A DNA stretch of 64,000 nucleotides from Aerococcus viridans (GCF_002871935.1 NZ_PNHQ01000012.1:4114-68113); one strand, 5' to 3'; positions 8,198 through 18,243 are shown, counted from the first letter of the stretch. Notes: generated from the sequence alone by a model not told the origin. Numbers and translations are program-made.

Positions 8198-9232
8198 CTA
8201 TAGGTAATTTGCTCGGTAGTATTGATTTATACGCAAGTTTAAATTCTCCAAGAAACTCGTTCCATCTGATAGGCCATCTGTTAGGACAACTAAACTATAC
8301 TGCGCTTGATCGTTTTCATAATAGATACCACCATCATTTAAAGCTGTACCATAACTACCATATTTATTCGCCATGAGACTACTATTCACATAGGTTGTAA
8401 ACAAACGGTCCGGCGATGTATTCAACAGGTAATCTACTAGTGCTTGATAAGTATCATCCGTTGCTAATAAATCATAGTAAGCTGATATCAGTTCAGCAGA
8501 AGCAACGTTATCACTATAAAACGACTCATCAATTGGAACATCTACACTATTAGCAATGCTTGTATTATATGCACCTGATCCGTAAAGTTCATTATAATAT
8601 CTAATCAACATATTCGTTGCTGTATTATCTGAATACATCAAGGCATTAGCGATTAAATCCTCGATCGTATAGGCTGCTTGCCCTGTACCGTTAGCAACTG
8701 CTGCAGTGATCGTCCCATCGCCCTCTTCATAATCAGCATATGTATAAGGCACTTCTGTATCCCAATCAATGGCGCCTTCATTTATCGCATCTACATAAAT
8801 AACTGATAATGGTAATTTTATAATAGAAGCGGCTGTTTGAAAGTTATTTTCATTCACTGTATAGCTTTCACCTGTTTGATAATTGGTGAATACTAATGAA
8901 ATTTGACTTTCATCTACACCAAACTCGGTCATTGTATCTTCAATGACATCCGCCATTGAGTGATAAGAACTTGGTTCAATCATAGCGACACCGTTGGCTT
9001 GCATCAAATCAACATTATAAACTTCTTCACCACTTAGCGTTAACACGACATCGCTAGCTGACCCTACTGCATTTGAATCATCTACAGTAGCCGTCAAAGA
9101 TTCATCTGCATTTTCTCCATTATCCTCATCATTATATTTAAATATAGCAATTAACACTGCGATTAAAGCCACTCCTAGAACGAAGAAGGGTACTAGCGGT
9201 TTAATACTAGATTTTTTTCTTCTTTTCGACAT
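8198..9232 (-). CDS. Membrane-anchored serine hydrolase of the class A beta-lactamase fold
   Basis: N-terminal basic residues then one membrane segment (LVPFFVLGVALIAVLIAIF, residues ~13-31) place the enzyme domain outside the cell. The domain carries the nucleophile motif SIIK, then SDN in YSDNTATN. Near the C-terminus the usual KTG is KYG (NKYGSYGTALNDGGIYY). I see no clear ExxLN omega-loop glutamate. It is therefore unlikely to be a true beta-lactamase. A peptidoglycan-related hydrolase or a penicillin-binding sensor is more likely, but this is inference. A single gene, it converges on the ABC ATPase. Confidence 0.75.
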   Translation of the reverse strand: MSKRRKKSSIKPLVPFFVLGVALIAVLIAIFKYNDEDNGENADESLTATVDDSNAVGSASDVVLTLSGEEVYNVDLMQANGVAMIEPSSYHSMADVIEDTMTEFGVDESQISLVFTNYQTGESYTVNENNFQTAASIIKLPLSVIYVDAINEGAIDWDTEVPYTYADYEEGDGTITAAVANGTGQAAYTIEDLIANALMYSDNTATNMLIRYYNELYGSGAYNTSIANSVDVPIDESFYSDNVASAELISAYYDLLATDDTYQALVDYLLNTSPDRLFTTYVNSSLMANKYGSYGTALNDGGIYYENDQAQYSLVVLTDGLSDGTSFLENLNLRINQYYRANYL

Positions 9233-9393
9233 GTATTACTCCTTATTCATTTTGATATTTTACGGTTCTCATTCCATGCATATGCATTTTACCAATAAAA
9301 TATGATTATACTGTGACAATCTGCCACTTAATGTGAATAAAAGATGTTTTATATTTTAAGAGTATATTAAGTATATTTCTATTCTTCATATTA

Positions 9394-9562
9394 AAGAGAC
9401 TGGGACAAAAATATCCAAGCCTCTCTTTGCTATATAAAAATATTTATCATCAGGTTTCAAAAGTCAGCCTTGTCCGATACTGGCTAAAAGGCGCCAATCA
9501 CATGTCGTTATTGTTCGACTTTTGGTCCAGTACGTCAATTCTAAACGACTTTTGTCTTCCCT
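9394..9562 (-). repeat. 3' nested-palindrome element, terminator type, copy 1
   Basis: About 169 bp downstream of proS. On the minus strand it begins GACAAAAGTCGTTTAGAATTG and ends in a GGCTTGGATA..GTCTC hairpin. Related copies are at 24361-24530 (+), 45006-45176 (-) and 47801-47971 (-). The left end always faces the stop codon of the preceding gene. Confidence 0.85.
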
Positions 9563-9575
9563 TCTTTCATAGTTA

Positions 9576-11036
9576 TTAATAAGCGCGTGCATACCACACA
9601 GTGTATTTAGCAGGTTTACCAGAATATAGGTCAACTGTTTTTTCTACTGGTGGGTTGAATGGGATATTACGTGAAGTAAATCCTGTGGCTTCTTTGATGG
9701 CTGCTTCTGACTCATCAGTACCATCCCAACCAGCTAAAATCCAACCTGGTCGTTCGCCATTTTCTTCACATGCTGCTAAGTGAGCAGTTAATTGGTCCAT
9801 TGTGTCAATATCAAAATGCTCATTTTCAGCACGGAAGGCTACTGCTTTATCGTATAGACGTTGGTGCATTTCATCAAAACGGTTATGAATTTCAGTTACT
9901 AGGTCTTGATCTAGTGAAAATGCCTCTTTACCATCAACATCACGCATTTTTATCATAACTTGGTTCTTTTCCATATCACGCGGACCAAATTCAATGCGCA
10001 ATGGTACACCATGTACTTCAGATTCGTTGTATTTATAACCTGGTGAGTTATTTGAGTCATCAAGATTTACCCGTAATCCAGCATCTAATAATGTTGCTTT
10101 GATTTCTTGTAATTTCTCAAGTACTTGTGGATTTTTCTTGATATTACCAACAGGGATTAGTGATACTTGTGTACCAGCAACACGAGGAGGTAAAACTAAA
10201 CCTTTTTCATCACCGTGAATCATAATCATTGCACCCACCAAACGAGTGGATGAACCCCAAGACGTTGTATGCACATAGGTATGTTGGTTTTCTTCATTCA
10301 AGAATTTAATATCAAAGGCTTCTGCAAAGTTTTGGCCTAGATAGTGAGAAGTCCCTGCTTGAATGGCTTTAGTATCTTTTGTCATCGCTTCAATCGAGAA
10401 GGTATCTACCGCACCAGCGAAGCGTTCTGATGGTGTTTTTTGTCCTTCATAAACTGGCATCGCAAATACTTCTTTAACTAAGTCAGTATAGTAGTGCAAC
10501 ATTTTCATTGTACGTTCGCGTGCTTCTTCTTCAGTTGCGTGAGCTGTATGCCCTTCTTGCCATAAGAATTCTGATGTACGGATAAACGGTAATGTACGTT
10601 TTTCCCAACGGAAGACGTTAGCCCATTGGTTTAACTCCATCGGTAAATCACGGTAAGAGTTAATCCAATCTGACATTGCATTACCAAATAAGGTTTCAGA
10701 AGTTGGACGTAATGCCAATGGCTCTTCTAATTTTTCCTCACCTGCTTCAGTTACCCATGGCAATTCAGGCGCGAAACCTTCTACGTGATCAGCCTCTTTT
10801 TCGAAGAAATGTTTGGGAATTAACATTGGGAAGTAAGCGTTACGAATACCTTCCTTCTTCAACATTTCATTGAAGGCCTCTTTATACGATTCCCATAATA
10901 AAAAGCCATCTGGTTTAAAAATCATTGTCCCGCGGGCAGGACCGTAATCCATCAAATCGCCCTGTTGAATCGCTTGTAAATACCATTTTGAAAAATCTGT
11001 TTGTTGTAAATTTTCTGCTGCCTCTTGCTTTGCCAT
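9576..11036 (-). CDS. proS: Prolyl-tRNA synthetase, short archaeal/eukaryal (ProS type 3) form
   Basis: Charges tRNA-Pro. The 486-residue protein has class II motifs (motif 2 near VFRWEKRTLPFIRTSEFLWQ) and the C-terminal extension ending VWYARAY, a tyrosine-ended tail typical of the type 3 enzyme. It lacks the editing insert of the long bacterial form. The ATG at 11036 (MAKQEAAEN) lies 7 bases after GGAG; an ATG at 11042 is too close to that site. It is governed by the T-box leader at 11069-11330 that carries a proline specifier. Confidence 0.95.
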   Translation of the reverse strand: MAKQEAAENLQQTDFSKWYLQAIQQGDLMDYGPARGTMIFKPDGFLLWESYKEAFNEMLKKEGIRNAYFPMLIPKHFFEKEADHVEGFAPELPWVTEAGEEKLEEPLALRPTSETLFGNAMSDWINSYRDLPMELNQWANVFRWEKRTLPFIRTSEFLWQEGHTAHATEEEARERTMKMLHYYTDLVKEVFAMPVYEGQKTPSERFAGAVDTFSIEAMTKDTKAIQAGTSHYLGQNFAEAFDIKFLNEENQHTYVHTTSWGSSTRLVGAMIMIHGDEKGLVLPPRVAGTQVSLIPVGNIKKNPQVLEKLQEIKATLLDAGLRVNLDDSNNSPGYKYNESEVHGVPLRIEFGPRDMEKNQVMIKMRDVDGKEAFSLDQDLVTEIHNRFDEMHQRLYDKAVAFRAENEHFDIDTMDQLTAHLAACEENGERPGWILAGWDGTDESEAAIKEATGFTSRNIPFNPPVEKTVDLYSGKPAKYTVWYARAY

Positions 11037-11068
11037 TTTCATACTCCTTTAAATATATTTCTGTAACC

Positions 11069-11330
11069 AAAAAGAGCACCTCATCCATAAAGGACGAAAT
11101 GCTCGCGGTGCCACCTTTTTTAATTGAAGATACAATAGCTCTCCAACTCTCTCAAAGACGATAACGGCGCCACCGTACCTTTTTCAAGGTAATTTTTACA
11201 TGTAGTAGGTTCATATTGTTAGTGGGGATATGCTTACACCTGATCACATCTCGCTTAATCCTTAACAACATTACTAGTCTACAAATCGATTATTTATTCT
11301 CATAGCTTACAGCTTATATTTTGCTTGATT
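11069..11330 (-). promoter_or_regulatory. T-box riboswitch (proline) upstream of proS
   Basis: Minus strand: the T-box core AGGTGGCACCGCG is at 11116-11104. It is followed by a terminator GAGCATTTCGTCC/GGATGAGGTGCTC with T run (11104-11069). In the expected specifier-loop context, TGAACCTACTAC, the triplet CCT (11209-11207) reads proline, in agreement with the downstream gene. Uncharged tRNA-Pro would bind and favour the antiterminator. The 5' limit is approximate. Confidence 0.9.
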
Positions 11331-11379
11331 AACCCATAAAAGTCAATATCTCAAGTCTTTTCCCGTAAAAATAGTTTTA

Positions 11380-11889
11380 TTAATCGAGCAAGTCAACTGT
11401 CAGATGACTAATCAATGCTTTCATTGAACTTCGCTTATCAGCACGACCAGCCTTACGGGCCTCATAACCGTTACATAAGTAAACTTCTTCATCCGTATGT
11501 GCAACAACTTCTGGTAAATGATAGTCAGGGTCAACATAGTCTTTCAGGACTACATAGGTTAGAAAGGCCGTTGCAGCTAAATAACGCTCACCGTTATGTT
11601 TTTCACCAATAACTTTGGCAAAAATCTCCATCGAACGTTTACCTGACCCCGTTACATAGGTTTCAACATGAGCAATATCACCTTCTGGCAAAGGCGCCAC
11701 AAAATGAATATCATCCATATTAGCTGTCATTGTGCCATAAGGTGTCAACCGACCTGCAGATACAGAAGCCACATTATCCATGATATATAATATTTGACCA
11801 CCATATAAATTCTTATAAAAATTGGTTTGGTTAGGCATAATTCGATGTGATTGTACTGCCTTTGTTCGTTTACAAGTTACTTGTGTCAT
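11380..11889 (-). CDS. Acyl-CoA thioesterase, hotdog fold (YciA/BACH-like)
   Basis: Hydrolyses acyl-CoA thioesters in the cytoplasm. The hotdog core is seen in MPNQTNFYKNLYGGQILYIMD, where the Asn and the following GG motif match the acyl-CoA thioesterase family, and in VETYVTGSGKRSMEI. The 169-residue start is the ATG at 11889 after GGAGGTCAG; an earlier ATG belongs to that ribosome site. It follows the ECF S-component gene with 15 bases between them, so the two are probably cotranscribed. The acyl substrate is unknown. Confidence 0.85.
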   Translation of the reverse strand: MTQVTCKRTKAVQSHRIMPNQTNFYKNLYGGQILYIMDNVASVSAGRLTPYGTMTANMDDIHFVAPLPEGDIAHVETYVTGSGKRSMEIFAKVIGEKHNGERYLAATAFLTYVVLKDYVDPDYHLPEVVAHTDEEVYLCNGYEARKAGRADKRSSMKALISHLTVDLLD

Positions 11890-11904
11890 CAATCTGACCT
11901 CCAA

Positions 11905-12501
11905 TTAAGTATTTATTCCGGATCTTTTAAGTGATTTACTTAAAGGTAAGGATAGAATAGGTGTCAAAATCCCTGAAGTGACAGCTTCTAATAATCCATT
12001 ACCACCAATAGTCACTAAGAATGTACCAATTAAAGCAGACGTTGGAATATTGAGCGCATTCGCATAAGATTCTGCTGAAAATAGGTAAATCGAACCCAAA
12101 ACAGTAACGGTATTCACTATAGAGCCGGTAACACCCGTAATGATGAATTTGGTTCTATCTTTTACCTTACCATCAAGATACACAGCAATCCATCCTGAAA
12201 TAAAACCAACTAGCATCCGCGGAATAACAGATACTAACGGATTTAAGAAAACGACTGACATGATATCGGGCACAATCGCTGCCTTTATCATCCGCAAAAT
12301 TCCCCAAGCAGCGCCGAGGATAAGTCCTGTTTGTGGACCAAATAAACTCGCACCAATAATCACTGTTAAATGAATAATTGTTGCTTGAACTGGTCCAATA
12401 GGTATATAACCGATGCCAGGAACAAAAGTTTGAATAATTAAAATCGCCAACATCAAACTAATGACAGTTAATCTGGCGGTCCGTTCTTTTTGATGATCCA
12501 T
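11905..12501 (-). CDS. ECF-type vitamin transporter S component
   Basis: A 198-residue, very hydrophobic protein with about six membrane segments. It has the pattern of small ECF substrate-binding subunits: IPIGPVQATIIHLTVIIGA, then GPQTGLILGAAWG. These subunits join a shared EcfAA'T module, which is not in this window. The vitamin cannot be fixed from sequence; pantothenate-type (PanT-like) families look closest to me, but this is a guess. It is upstream of a thioesterase gene; a link to CoA metabolism would fit a pantothenate role but is only inference. Confidence 0.75.
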   Translation of the reverse strand: MDHQKERTARLTVISLMLAILIIQTFVPGIGYIPIGPVQATIIHLTVIIGASLFGPQTGLILGAAWGILRMIKAAIVPDIMSVVFLNPLVSVIPRMLVGFISGWIAVYLDGKVKDRTKFIITGVTGSIVNTVTVLGSIYLFSAESYANALNIPTSALIGTFLVTIGGNGLLEAVTSGILTPILSLPLSKSLKRSGINT

Positions 12502-12569
12502 AATAAACCTCGATATCTAAATTTGTAGTATATGTGGCGTTATCATACCATGAATTCCCGCTACAATAA

Positions 12570-12592
12570 AAGGCTAACATTATGCTAGCCTT
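12570..12592 (-). terminator. Terminator overlapping the Nudix stop codon
   Basis: AAGGCTAGC and GTTAGCCTT around a short loop with TTTTATT after it on the minus strand; the stop codon of the Nudix gene lies within the stem-loop. Confidence 0.7.
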
Positions 12593-13226
12593 CCCTGTCA
12601 TCTTGGTTAAATGCAAGATGTTTACCCTTCAGTATATCCACAAAACGAGCAGTTAATTTAGCAGTCATTCCCCATAAATGTTCCCCTTGGATATTGTAAA
12701 AATGAATTCCCCGTCGTTCAGATCGATCAAAATCATATTGCTTCCCACCTGGAATTAGGTCAAAAGGGAAATCATCAGCCACTTCTTGATGGTGGGCTAC
12801 ATAATGTACGTCAGGTTCCATGGCTTTCAATTTACGCAGTGGTACTGTAAAGATATGGTCTACTTCATATTTGTTTAGGGTTAATTGTGTTAAACTATCA
12901 ATCACTAATTCACCAACATAGCAACCAATCATTCGTTTACCCATCACAATATAATCCATCTCACCAACAACTACAATTTTATCAGGACTGATACCTAACT
13001 CTTCTGTCGTTTCACGGATAGCAGCTTGTTCAAAACTTTCACCAGCCTCTACTCGACCACCAGGAAAAGCGGCATCCCCAGCTTGGGAAATGCCGATTGC
13101 CCTGTGTTCGTATAAAATATGCCATTCACCTTCGAGTTTCACTAAGGGAATCAAGACAGCATAGGCTTTTTCAACATCTAGAGGACGTGGTTCGTAGGTT
13201 TGAAAAATACGTCTAACCTCATCCAT
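12585..13226 (-). CDS. Nudix hydrolase, CoA pyrophosphatase-like
   Basis: Nudix box GGRVEAGESFEQAAIRETTEELG (start AAFPGGRVEAGES, catalytic REttEELG) in a 213-residue protein. The residues before the box resemble the CoA diphosphatase subgroup (NudL/YeaB), which cuts CoA to phosphopantetheine and adenosine 3',5'-bisphosphate. I chose the ATG at 13226 (MDEVRRIFQ) with AGGG 8 bases ahead; a TTG at 13250 is a possible longer start. It begins shortly after the aldolase gene ends (13254), suggesting a shared transcript tkt-fsa-nudix. Confidence 0.82.
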   Translation of the reverse strand: MDEVRRIFQTYEPRPLDVEKAYAVLIPLVKLEGEWHILYEHRAIGISQAGDAAFPGGRVEAGESFEQAAIRETTEELGISPDKIVVVGEMDYIVMGKRMIGCYVGELVIDSLTQLTLNKYEVDHIFTVPLRKLKAMEPDVHYVAHHQEVADDFPFDLIPGGKQYDFDRSERRGIHFYNIQGEHLWGMTAKLTARFVDILKGKHLAFNQDDREG

Positions 13227-13253
13227 TATGATCGCCCTACTTTCAATCAAAGT

Positions 13254-13907
13254 TTATTTGTGACGATTTTGGTAAGCTTCCCAGTCTGCTGTAAAGCCTT
13301 CAATGCCTTTGTCAGTCAGCACATGTCCCCATAATTTAGGGAATAGGCTACCTGGAATCGTACCAATATGTGCACCTGCTAACGCAGAACCTTCAAAGTG
13401 CGCTATGTGACGGATAGATGCTGCAATGATTTCAGATTCATAACCGTAGATATCTAATACTTCACGTAATTCTGCAATTAATTTCAATCCATCTTGACCG
13501 ATGTCATCGATACGGCCAATAAATGGTGAAATATAAGTTGCACCCGCTTTTGCTGCCATTAATCCCTGCGAAACAGAGAAGATTAAAGTCACATTTGTTT
13601 TAATACCTTCTTTAGAAAGTGTATTTACAGCTTTCAAACCAGCTTCAGTCATAGGGATCTTAACCACAACATTGTCTGCCCATTTAGCAATCTCATGTGC
13701 TTCTTCAATCATTTCTTCATAAGTTAACCCTGTAACTTCAGCAGAAACTGGGCCATCGATTGTGCTAGCGATATCTTTGATGACTTCTTCGAAATCGCGT
13801 CCTTCTTTAGCCACTAGAGATGGATTAGTTGTGACACCGTCAACTAGTCCTAAGTCATTAATACGTTTGATTTCATCGATATTTGCTGTATCTAAGAAAA
13901 ATTTCAT
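13254..13907 (-). CDS. Transaldolase / fructose-6-phosphate aldolase family protein
   Basis: A short (217-residue) transaldolase-type TIM barrel, [16 protein letters not shown] at the start and the Schiff-base lysine in VVVKIPMT. In this subfamily the enzyme moves dihydroxyacetone units, either as transaldolase or as F6P aldolase. Placement just after transketolase favours transaldolase in the non-oxidative pentose phosphate path. The ATG at 13907 has a strong GGAGG site 10 bases upstream, so a longer reading with an N-terminal extension is rejected. Confidence 0.9.
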   Translation of the reverse strand: MKFFLDTANIDEIKRINDLGLVDGVTTNPSLVAKEGRDFEEVIKDIASTIDGPVSAEVTGLTYEEMIEEAHEIAKWADNVVVKIPMTEAGLKAVNTLSKEGIKTNVTLIFSVSQGLMAAKAGATYISPFIGRIDDIGQDGLKLIAELREVLDIYGYESEIIAASIRHIAHFEGSALAGAHIGTIPGSLFPKLWGHVLTDKGIEGFTADWEAYQNRHK

Positions 13908-13971
13908 TTTGTTACGGCCTCCTGTTAGCGAATTCTTGAGTGATGTTTGGACAAAGGACCTGACTGACAAA

Positions 13972-15969
13972 TTAGTCAGCTAAACGTTTAAATGTATTAG
14001 CAACATTTTCAGCTGTAAAGCCATATGCTTCTTGGATTAAGTCACCTTTACCTGAAGCACCAAAGCGGTCAATACCAACAATAGCACCATCTAAGCCAGT
14101 GTATTTCGTCCAACCGAATGAAGCACCCATTTCAACAGCCACACGTTTAGTGATGGCTTTTGGTAATACAGTCTCTTTATATGCTTCATCTTGTGCATCA
14201 AAAATTTCTTGTGATGGCATAGATACGACAGATACGTGGATACCTTCTTCAGCTAATTTCGCTTGAGCCGAAATCGCTAGGCTTACTTCCGAACCGGTCG
14301 CAATTAAGATACCTGTTTGCTCACCTGCTGCTGGAGAAATAACGTATGCACCTTTACGGACACCTTCTTCAGCCTTTTCTTTAGTCCCTTCTAAGACCGG
14401 TAAGTCTTGACGTGTTAAGACTAGCATCGTTGGTGTTTCTTCTGATTCAAGGGCTAATTTCCAAGCTACGCCTACTTCATTACCATCAGCAGGACGCAAT
14501 ACGTTTACGTTATGCATTGCACGGAAGGAAGCCAATTGTTCAATTGGTTCATGTGTTGGACCATCTTCTCCAACACCAATTGAGTCATGGGTAAAGACAT
14601 AAGTTACTGGTAATTTTGAAATCGCAGCTAAACGAACCGCTGGACGTAGATAGTCAGAGAAGACGAAGAATGTACCAGCATAAGTTTTAGAACCACCATG
14701 TAAAGCAATACCATTCATCGCTGCAGCCATCGCAAACTCACGCACACCATACCAAATATTACGTCCTTGATAAGAGCCAGCTTGGAATTCTTCATCTGCA
14801 TCATTCATCGTATTGTTAGAAGAAGATAAGTCCGCTGATCCACCCCAGAATTCTGGTAATGCTTTACCAATTTCTTGAATAGCTGCTTGAGAAGTTTTAC
14901 GACTTGCTGCTGCTTTATCGCCTACTTCATAAACAGGGATGTTAGCTCCCCAACCTTCAGGTAATTTACCTGCATAAGCACGTTCATATTGCGCCGCTAA
15001 GTCTGGGTAAGCTGCTTTATAGTCAGTAAATAGCTTGTTCCAAGCTTCTTCTTCAGATTGACCACGAGCGCCTACAACTTCATTGAAACGGTCATAAACT
15101 TCTTGTGGAATATCAAATGCATCATAGGTCCAACCAAAGTTTTGTTTAGCAAAAGTGGACCCTTCTAAACCTAATGGTGCTCCGTGAACACCAGATGTCC
15201 CTTGTTTTTCAGCACCGAAACCAATGATTGTCTTAATTTCAATTAATGTAGGTTGATCAGTGTTCGCTTTTGCTTGCTCGATAGCAGTATTAATTGCTTC
15301 TAAATCGTTACCATCCTTTACTAGGATATGTTCCCAGCCGTAAGCTTTGAAACGATCTCCAACATTTTCAGTAAAGGCTTTGGAAGTAGGTCCGTCTAAT
15401 GAAATGTCATTTGAATCGTATAAAGCGATTAATTTGTTCAGTTTTAAATGACCAGCTAAAGATGCTGCTTCTTGCGTTACACCTTCCATCAAGTCACCGT
15501 CACCAACTAGGGTGTAAGTAAAATGATCCACAACGTTAAAACCGTCTTTATTATAAACAGCAGCGTCATGTGCTTCAGCCATTGCCATACCTACTGCATT
15601 AGCAAATCCTTGACCTAATGGACCTGTTGTCGCTTCTACACCATCTGTTTCGTGAACCTCTGGGTGACCAGGGGTTTTTGAACCAAACTGACGGAAGTTT
15701 TTTGTATCTTCTAAAGATACATCGAATCCTGATAAATGCAGTAAGCTATAAAGCATTGCAGAACCATGTCCAGCAGACAATACAAAACGGTCACGGTTAG
15801 TCCATTTGCTATGTTGTGGGTTTTGACGAATGTGTTTAGACCAAAGAGCATAAGCCATTGGTGCGGCACCTAGAGGTAAACCTGGGTGACCAGAATTTGC
15901 TTTATCCACCATATCTGTGCTTAAAGCACGAATAGCGTTTGTTGCTAAAATATCCGTGTTGTCAAACAT
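13972..15969 (-). CDS. tkt: Transketolase
   Basis: ThDP enzyme of the pentose phosphate pathway moving two-carbon units. The 665 residues show all three domains: the ThDP motif [19 protein letters not shown], the substrate histidines in [15 protein letters not shown], and the PYR-domain motif around [19 protein letters not shown]. Ribosome site AAGGAG 7 bases before the ATG. It sits directly upstream of the transaldolase-like gene, forming a pentose phosphate unit. Confidence 0.97.
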   Translation of the reverse strand: MFDNTDILATNAIRALSTDMVDKANSGHPGLPLGAAPMAYALWSKHIRQNPQHSKWTNRDRFVLSAGHGSAMLYSLLHLSGFDVSLEDTKNFRQFGSKTPGHPEVHETDGVEATTGPLGQGFANAVGMAMAEAHDAAVYNKDGFNVVDHFTYTLVGDGDLMEGVTQEAASLAGHLKLNKLIALYDSNDISLDGPTSKAFTENVGDRFKAYGWEHILVKDGNDLEAINTAIEQAKANTDQPTLIEIKTIIGFGAEKQGTSGVHGAPLGLEGSTFAKQNFGWTYDAFDIPQEVYDRFNEVVGARGQSEEEAWNKLFTDYKAAYPDLAAQYERAYAGKLPEGWGANIPVYEVGDKAAASRKTSQAAIQEIGKALPEFWGGSADLSSSNNTMNDADEEFQAGSYQGRNIWYGVREFAMAAAMNGIALHGGSKTYAGTFFVFSDYLRPAVRLAAISKLPVTYVFTHDSIGVGEDGPTHEPIEQLASFRAMHNVNVLRPADGNEVGVAWKLALESEETPTMLVLTRQDLPVLEGTKEKAEEGVRKGAYVISPAAGEQTGILIATGSEVSLAISAQAKLAEEGIHVSVVSMPSQEIFDAQDEAYKETVLPKAITKRVAVEMGASFGWTKYTGLDGAIVGIDRFGASGKGDLIQEAYGFTAENVANTFKRLAD

Positions 15970-16095
15970 TCATTTCACTCCTTAAAATCTGTTCAATTTC
16001 TCATTTACAGCTGACAGCTTGTCATACTAATAGTATAACAAAGTTTATAATAAATCACTATTCATAGGGATGGGAACTTATTATTCACCCAAATT

Positions 16096-16902
16096 TTATT
16101 GAGCAGCAAAAACTAATTTTTCTAATGCTTTTGCAATCCCTTCATCATCATTGGATGCTGTCACATATTGGGCATTGTCTTTTAATTCGTCAATTGCGTT
16201 ACCCATAGCAACCCCACAACCAGCCCATTTAATCATCGATAAATCATTCGCTTGGTCACCAAAAGCCATTGTTTCACTTTGATCAATACCTAAGCTTTCT
16301 GCTAATTTAGCTAAAGCTTCTCCTTTATCCACGCCTTTTGGCATAATTTCTAAGAAGAATGGCTCAGATTTCATAATCGAGTATTTTTCAAATAGACTAG
16401 TATCTAAAGTTGTGATAAAAGCATCTAATTTTTCTGGTTCAGCAGTAATCATCACTTTGGGCGCCATAACTTCTCCATCAAAGAAATCAACTGTTCTGAT
16501 TGGCATCTCATTTAATTTAGACTCAATATCTACATATTGATCTTTAGGTGCATCTTGCACAATCACATATTGATCATCATGGGCATGCACATCCAAATCA
16601 TGTGCCTTAGCTAATTCAACCCAACTTTGTAATTCATCGTTGGTTAAGGCATGTGAAAAGACGGTATTATCAGTTGCTACTTCTTTTACTAAACCACCAT
16701 TAAAACAAGAAACAAATGGTACGATCTCACGACCAACTAAATCTGCATTTAGTAGTACACCTTTATAAGGTCTACCTGATGAGATCACCACATGGATACC
16801 TGCATCATGCAGTTTATGAAGCGCTTCTTTCGTCGCTTGAGACACCTCTTTTTTTGAATTTACTAAAGTTCCATCAATATCAAATGCGATTAATTTATAC
16901 AT
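16096..16902 (-). CDS. Cof-type HAD-IIB sugar phosphatase
   Basis: HAD-superfamily hydrolase of 268 residues. Motif I is AFDIDGTLVNS (nucleophile and acid aspartates), motif III lysine lies in MPKGVDKGEALAKLA, and motif IV is AFGDQANDLSMIK. The large C2B cap is typical of Cof proteins, which hydrolyse sugar phosphates and similar compounds. It begins immediately after the stop of the GH13-like gene (16903), so the pair is cotranscribed and may act on the same sugar pathway. Substrate unknown. Confidence 0.9.
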   Translation of the reverse strand: MYKLIAFDIDGTLVNSKKEVSQATKEALHKLHDAGIHVVISSGRPYKGVLLNADLVGREIVPFVSCFNGGLVKEVATDNTVFSHALTNDELQSWVELAKAHDLDVHAHDDQYVIVQDAPKDQYVDIESKLNEMPIRTVDFFDGEVMAPKVMITAEPEKLDAFITTLDTSLFEKYSIMKSEPFFLEIMPKGVDKGEALAKLAESLGIDQSETMAFGDQANDLSMIKWAGCGVAMGNAIDELKDNAQYVTASNDDEGIAKALEKLVFAAQ

Positions 16903-18243
16903 CTATCCATTTCCTCCATCTTTTTTAAAATATTCTGGTAGTTTCATATCACCTTCATATGAAATAACAACTGGCTTATCTCCAAATGTTACACGACCAT
17001 TCACAACCTGATAATTGGCTTTAGATATTTCATCTCTATATTCTCCATCAGGTATATTCAATTCAATTTCACTAGGTTGTCCTTCTTCTTTCAATTTGAA
17101 AATGCCAAACAAATGCTGCGTATAATAATGATAAGAAAGTATTACTGTTGAATCTCCAGCAGGCATAATCGTATAGTAGCCACTCTTACATACTTCTCGT
17201 TTCTTAATTTGTGACATACGATTGATTAATGGCGTTAAATCTTGTTGAATAGCCCAGTTAATCGTTTCACCACTTCGGAAGTTAAAATGTTCCTTTAATC
17301 CATATTCCTGTCCCATAAATATGCTTGCTATCCCTTTTTGGAAGAAGGCAAAAGCTGTCCAGTTTTCTAGTTCACTACCTGGTTTAACACTTTCTGCAAA
17401 ACGTGGAAATTCCTCAAACTCTAAAGAACGCATACTTACGTATGTGTTTGGCATCATCAATTCTTGGAGATTTAAAGTACCCACAAAGTTTTCTAAAGAC
17501 ATATCTCCGTGATAAAAACGGTCCGTATAAAAGGATCCTGGAATTTGATCAACCACGTCAAAATTAGGATACAATTCCCCTTCTGTCCAATACAACATAT
17601 TCATTTGTTGTAACTTCGTTAGGATTGATAAAGGCATGGACGCAGCCACCCAATAGAAATATGGATGCACATCTTCCACTTCAGCTCGTGCTGATGCCCA
17701 AAATTCAGGACGAATCAGTTGGGCATGGTTTGCTGCAAACCCATCCACAAATTTAGCCCAATATTTTAGATTTTCAATGATGTAATCCCATAATTTAGGA
17801 TTAGTATAGTCTAAGTCATATGAGCTATCGTAGATATCCAATCGAGAAATCATTTCACCCTGTTCATTATGTAAGAAGTATTCAGGATGTTCTTTAACTA
17901 ATTCCGAATCCTTTGCTAAATGAAATAATTGCAAGTTTAACATCACCTGCATACCCATTTCATGAATAGTATCCACTAATTCACGAAAATCGTCTAAGCT
18001 ACCATACTCTGGTGATACCTCAGAGATATTTTTCACAATCATCGGATTACCTTCCAGATTATCAGCAACCCTCAAGTCAGTAGTTGGAAAGATAGACTGC
18101 AGTAAAATAATATCTACGCCCAAATCTTTTAATCGTTGAAGCTCCGGAATAATCGATTTGAATGTCCCTTCCTCTGTAAAATTACGAACAAATAACTTAT
18201 ACAGTGTTTTGTGCCGTAACGTTAAATTCGTTACTTTAGCCAT
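16903..18243 (-). CDS. GH13 alpha-amylase-like protein lacking the catalytic residues
   Basis: A 446-residue TIM-barrel protein resembling alpha-glycosidases: an N-terminal barrel with LQRLKDLGVDIILLQSIFP, then the barrel strand YWAKFVDGFAANHAQLIRP, and a C-terminal beta domain. The usual GFRxDxxxH strand that carries the nucleophile reads GFAANHAQL, so Asp is replaced by Asn and Arg by Ala. The DxVxNH and NHD motifs are also gone (MLNLQLFHLAK and MRSLEFEEF). It is probably not an active glycosidase and may bind sugar or regulate. Start ATG at 18243 behind AGGAGGTCAG. It is coupled to the HAD phosphatase gene. Confidence 0.75.
   Translation of the reverse strand: MAKVTNLTLRHKTLYKLFVRNFTEEGTFKSIIPELQRLKDLGVDIILLQSIFPTTDLRVADNLEGNPMIVKNISEVSPEYGSLDDFRELVDTIHEMGMQVMLNLQLFHLAKDSELVKEHPEYFLHNEQGEMISRLDIYDSSYDLDYTNPKLWDYIIENLKYWAKFVDGFAANHAQLIRPEFWASARAEVEDVHPYFYWVAASMPLSILTKLQQMNMLYWTEGELYPNFDVVDQIPGSFYTDRFYHGDMSLENFVGTLNLQELMMPNTYVSMRSLEFEEFPRFAESVKPGSELENWTAFAFFQKGIASIFMGQEYGLKEHFNFRSGETINWAIQQDLTPLINRMSQIKKREVCKSGYYTIMPAGDSTVILSYHYYTQHLFGIFKLKEEGQPSEIELNIPDGEYRDEISKANYQVVNGRVTFGDKPVVISYEGDMKLPEYFKKDGGNG

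Noticed and set aside
8198-9232. Antibiotic-resistance beta-lactamase
   Set aside because: The KTG motif is altered and the omega-loop glutamate is not evident, so resistance should not be inferred.
13908-13970. N-terminal extension of the transaldolase-like gene to 13970
   Set aside because: The stretch has no family similarity and the ATG at 13907 has a strong GGAGG site; the extension is the spacer after tkt.
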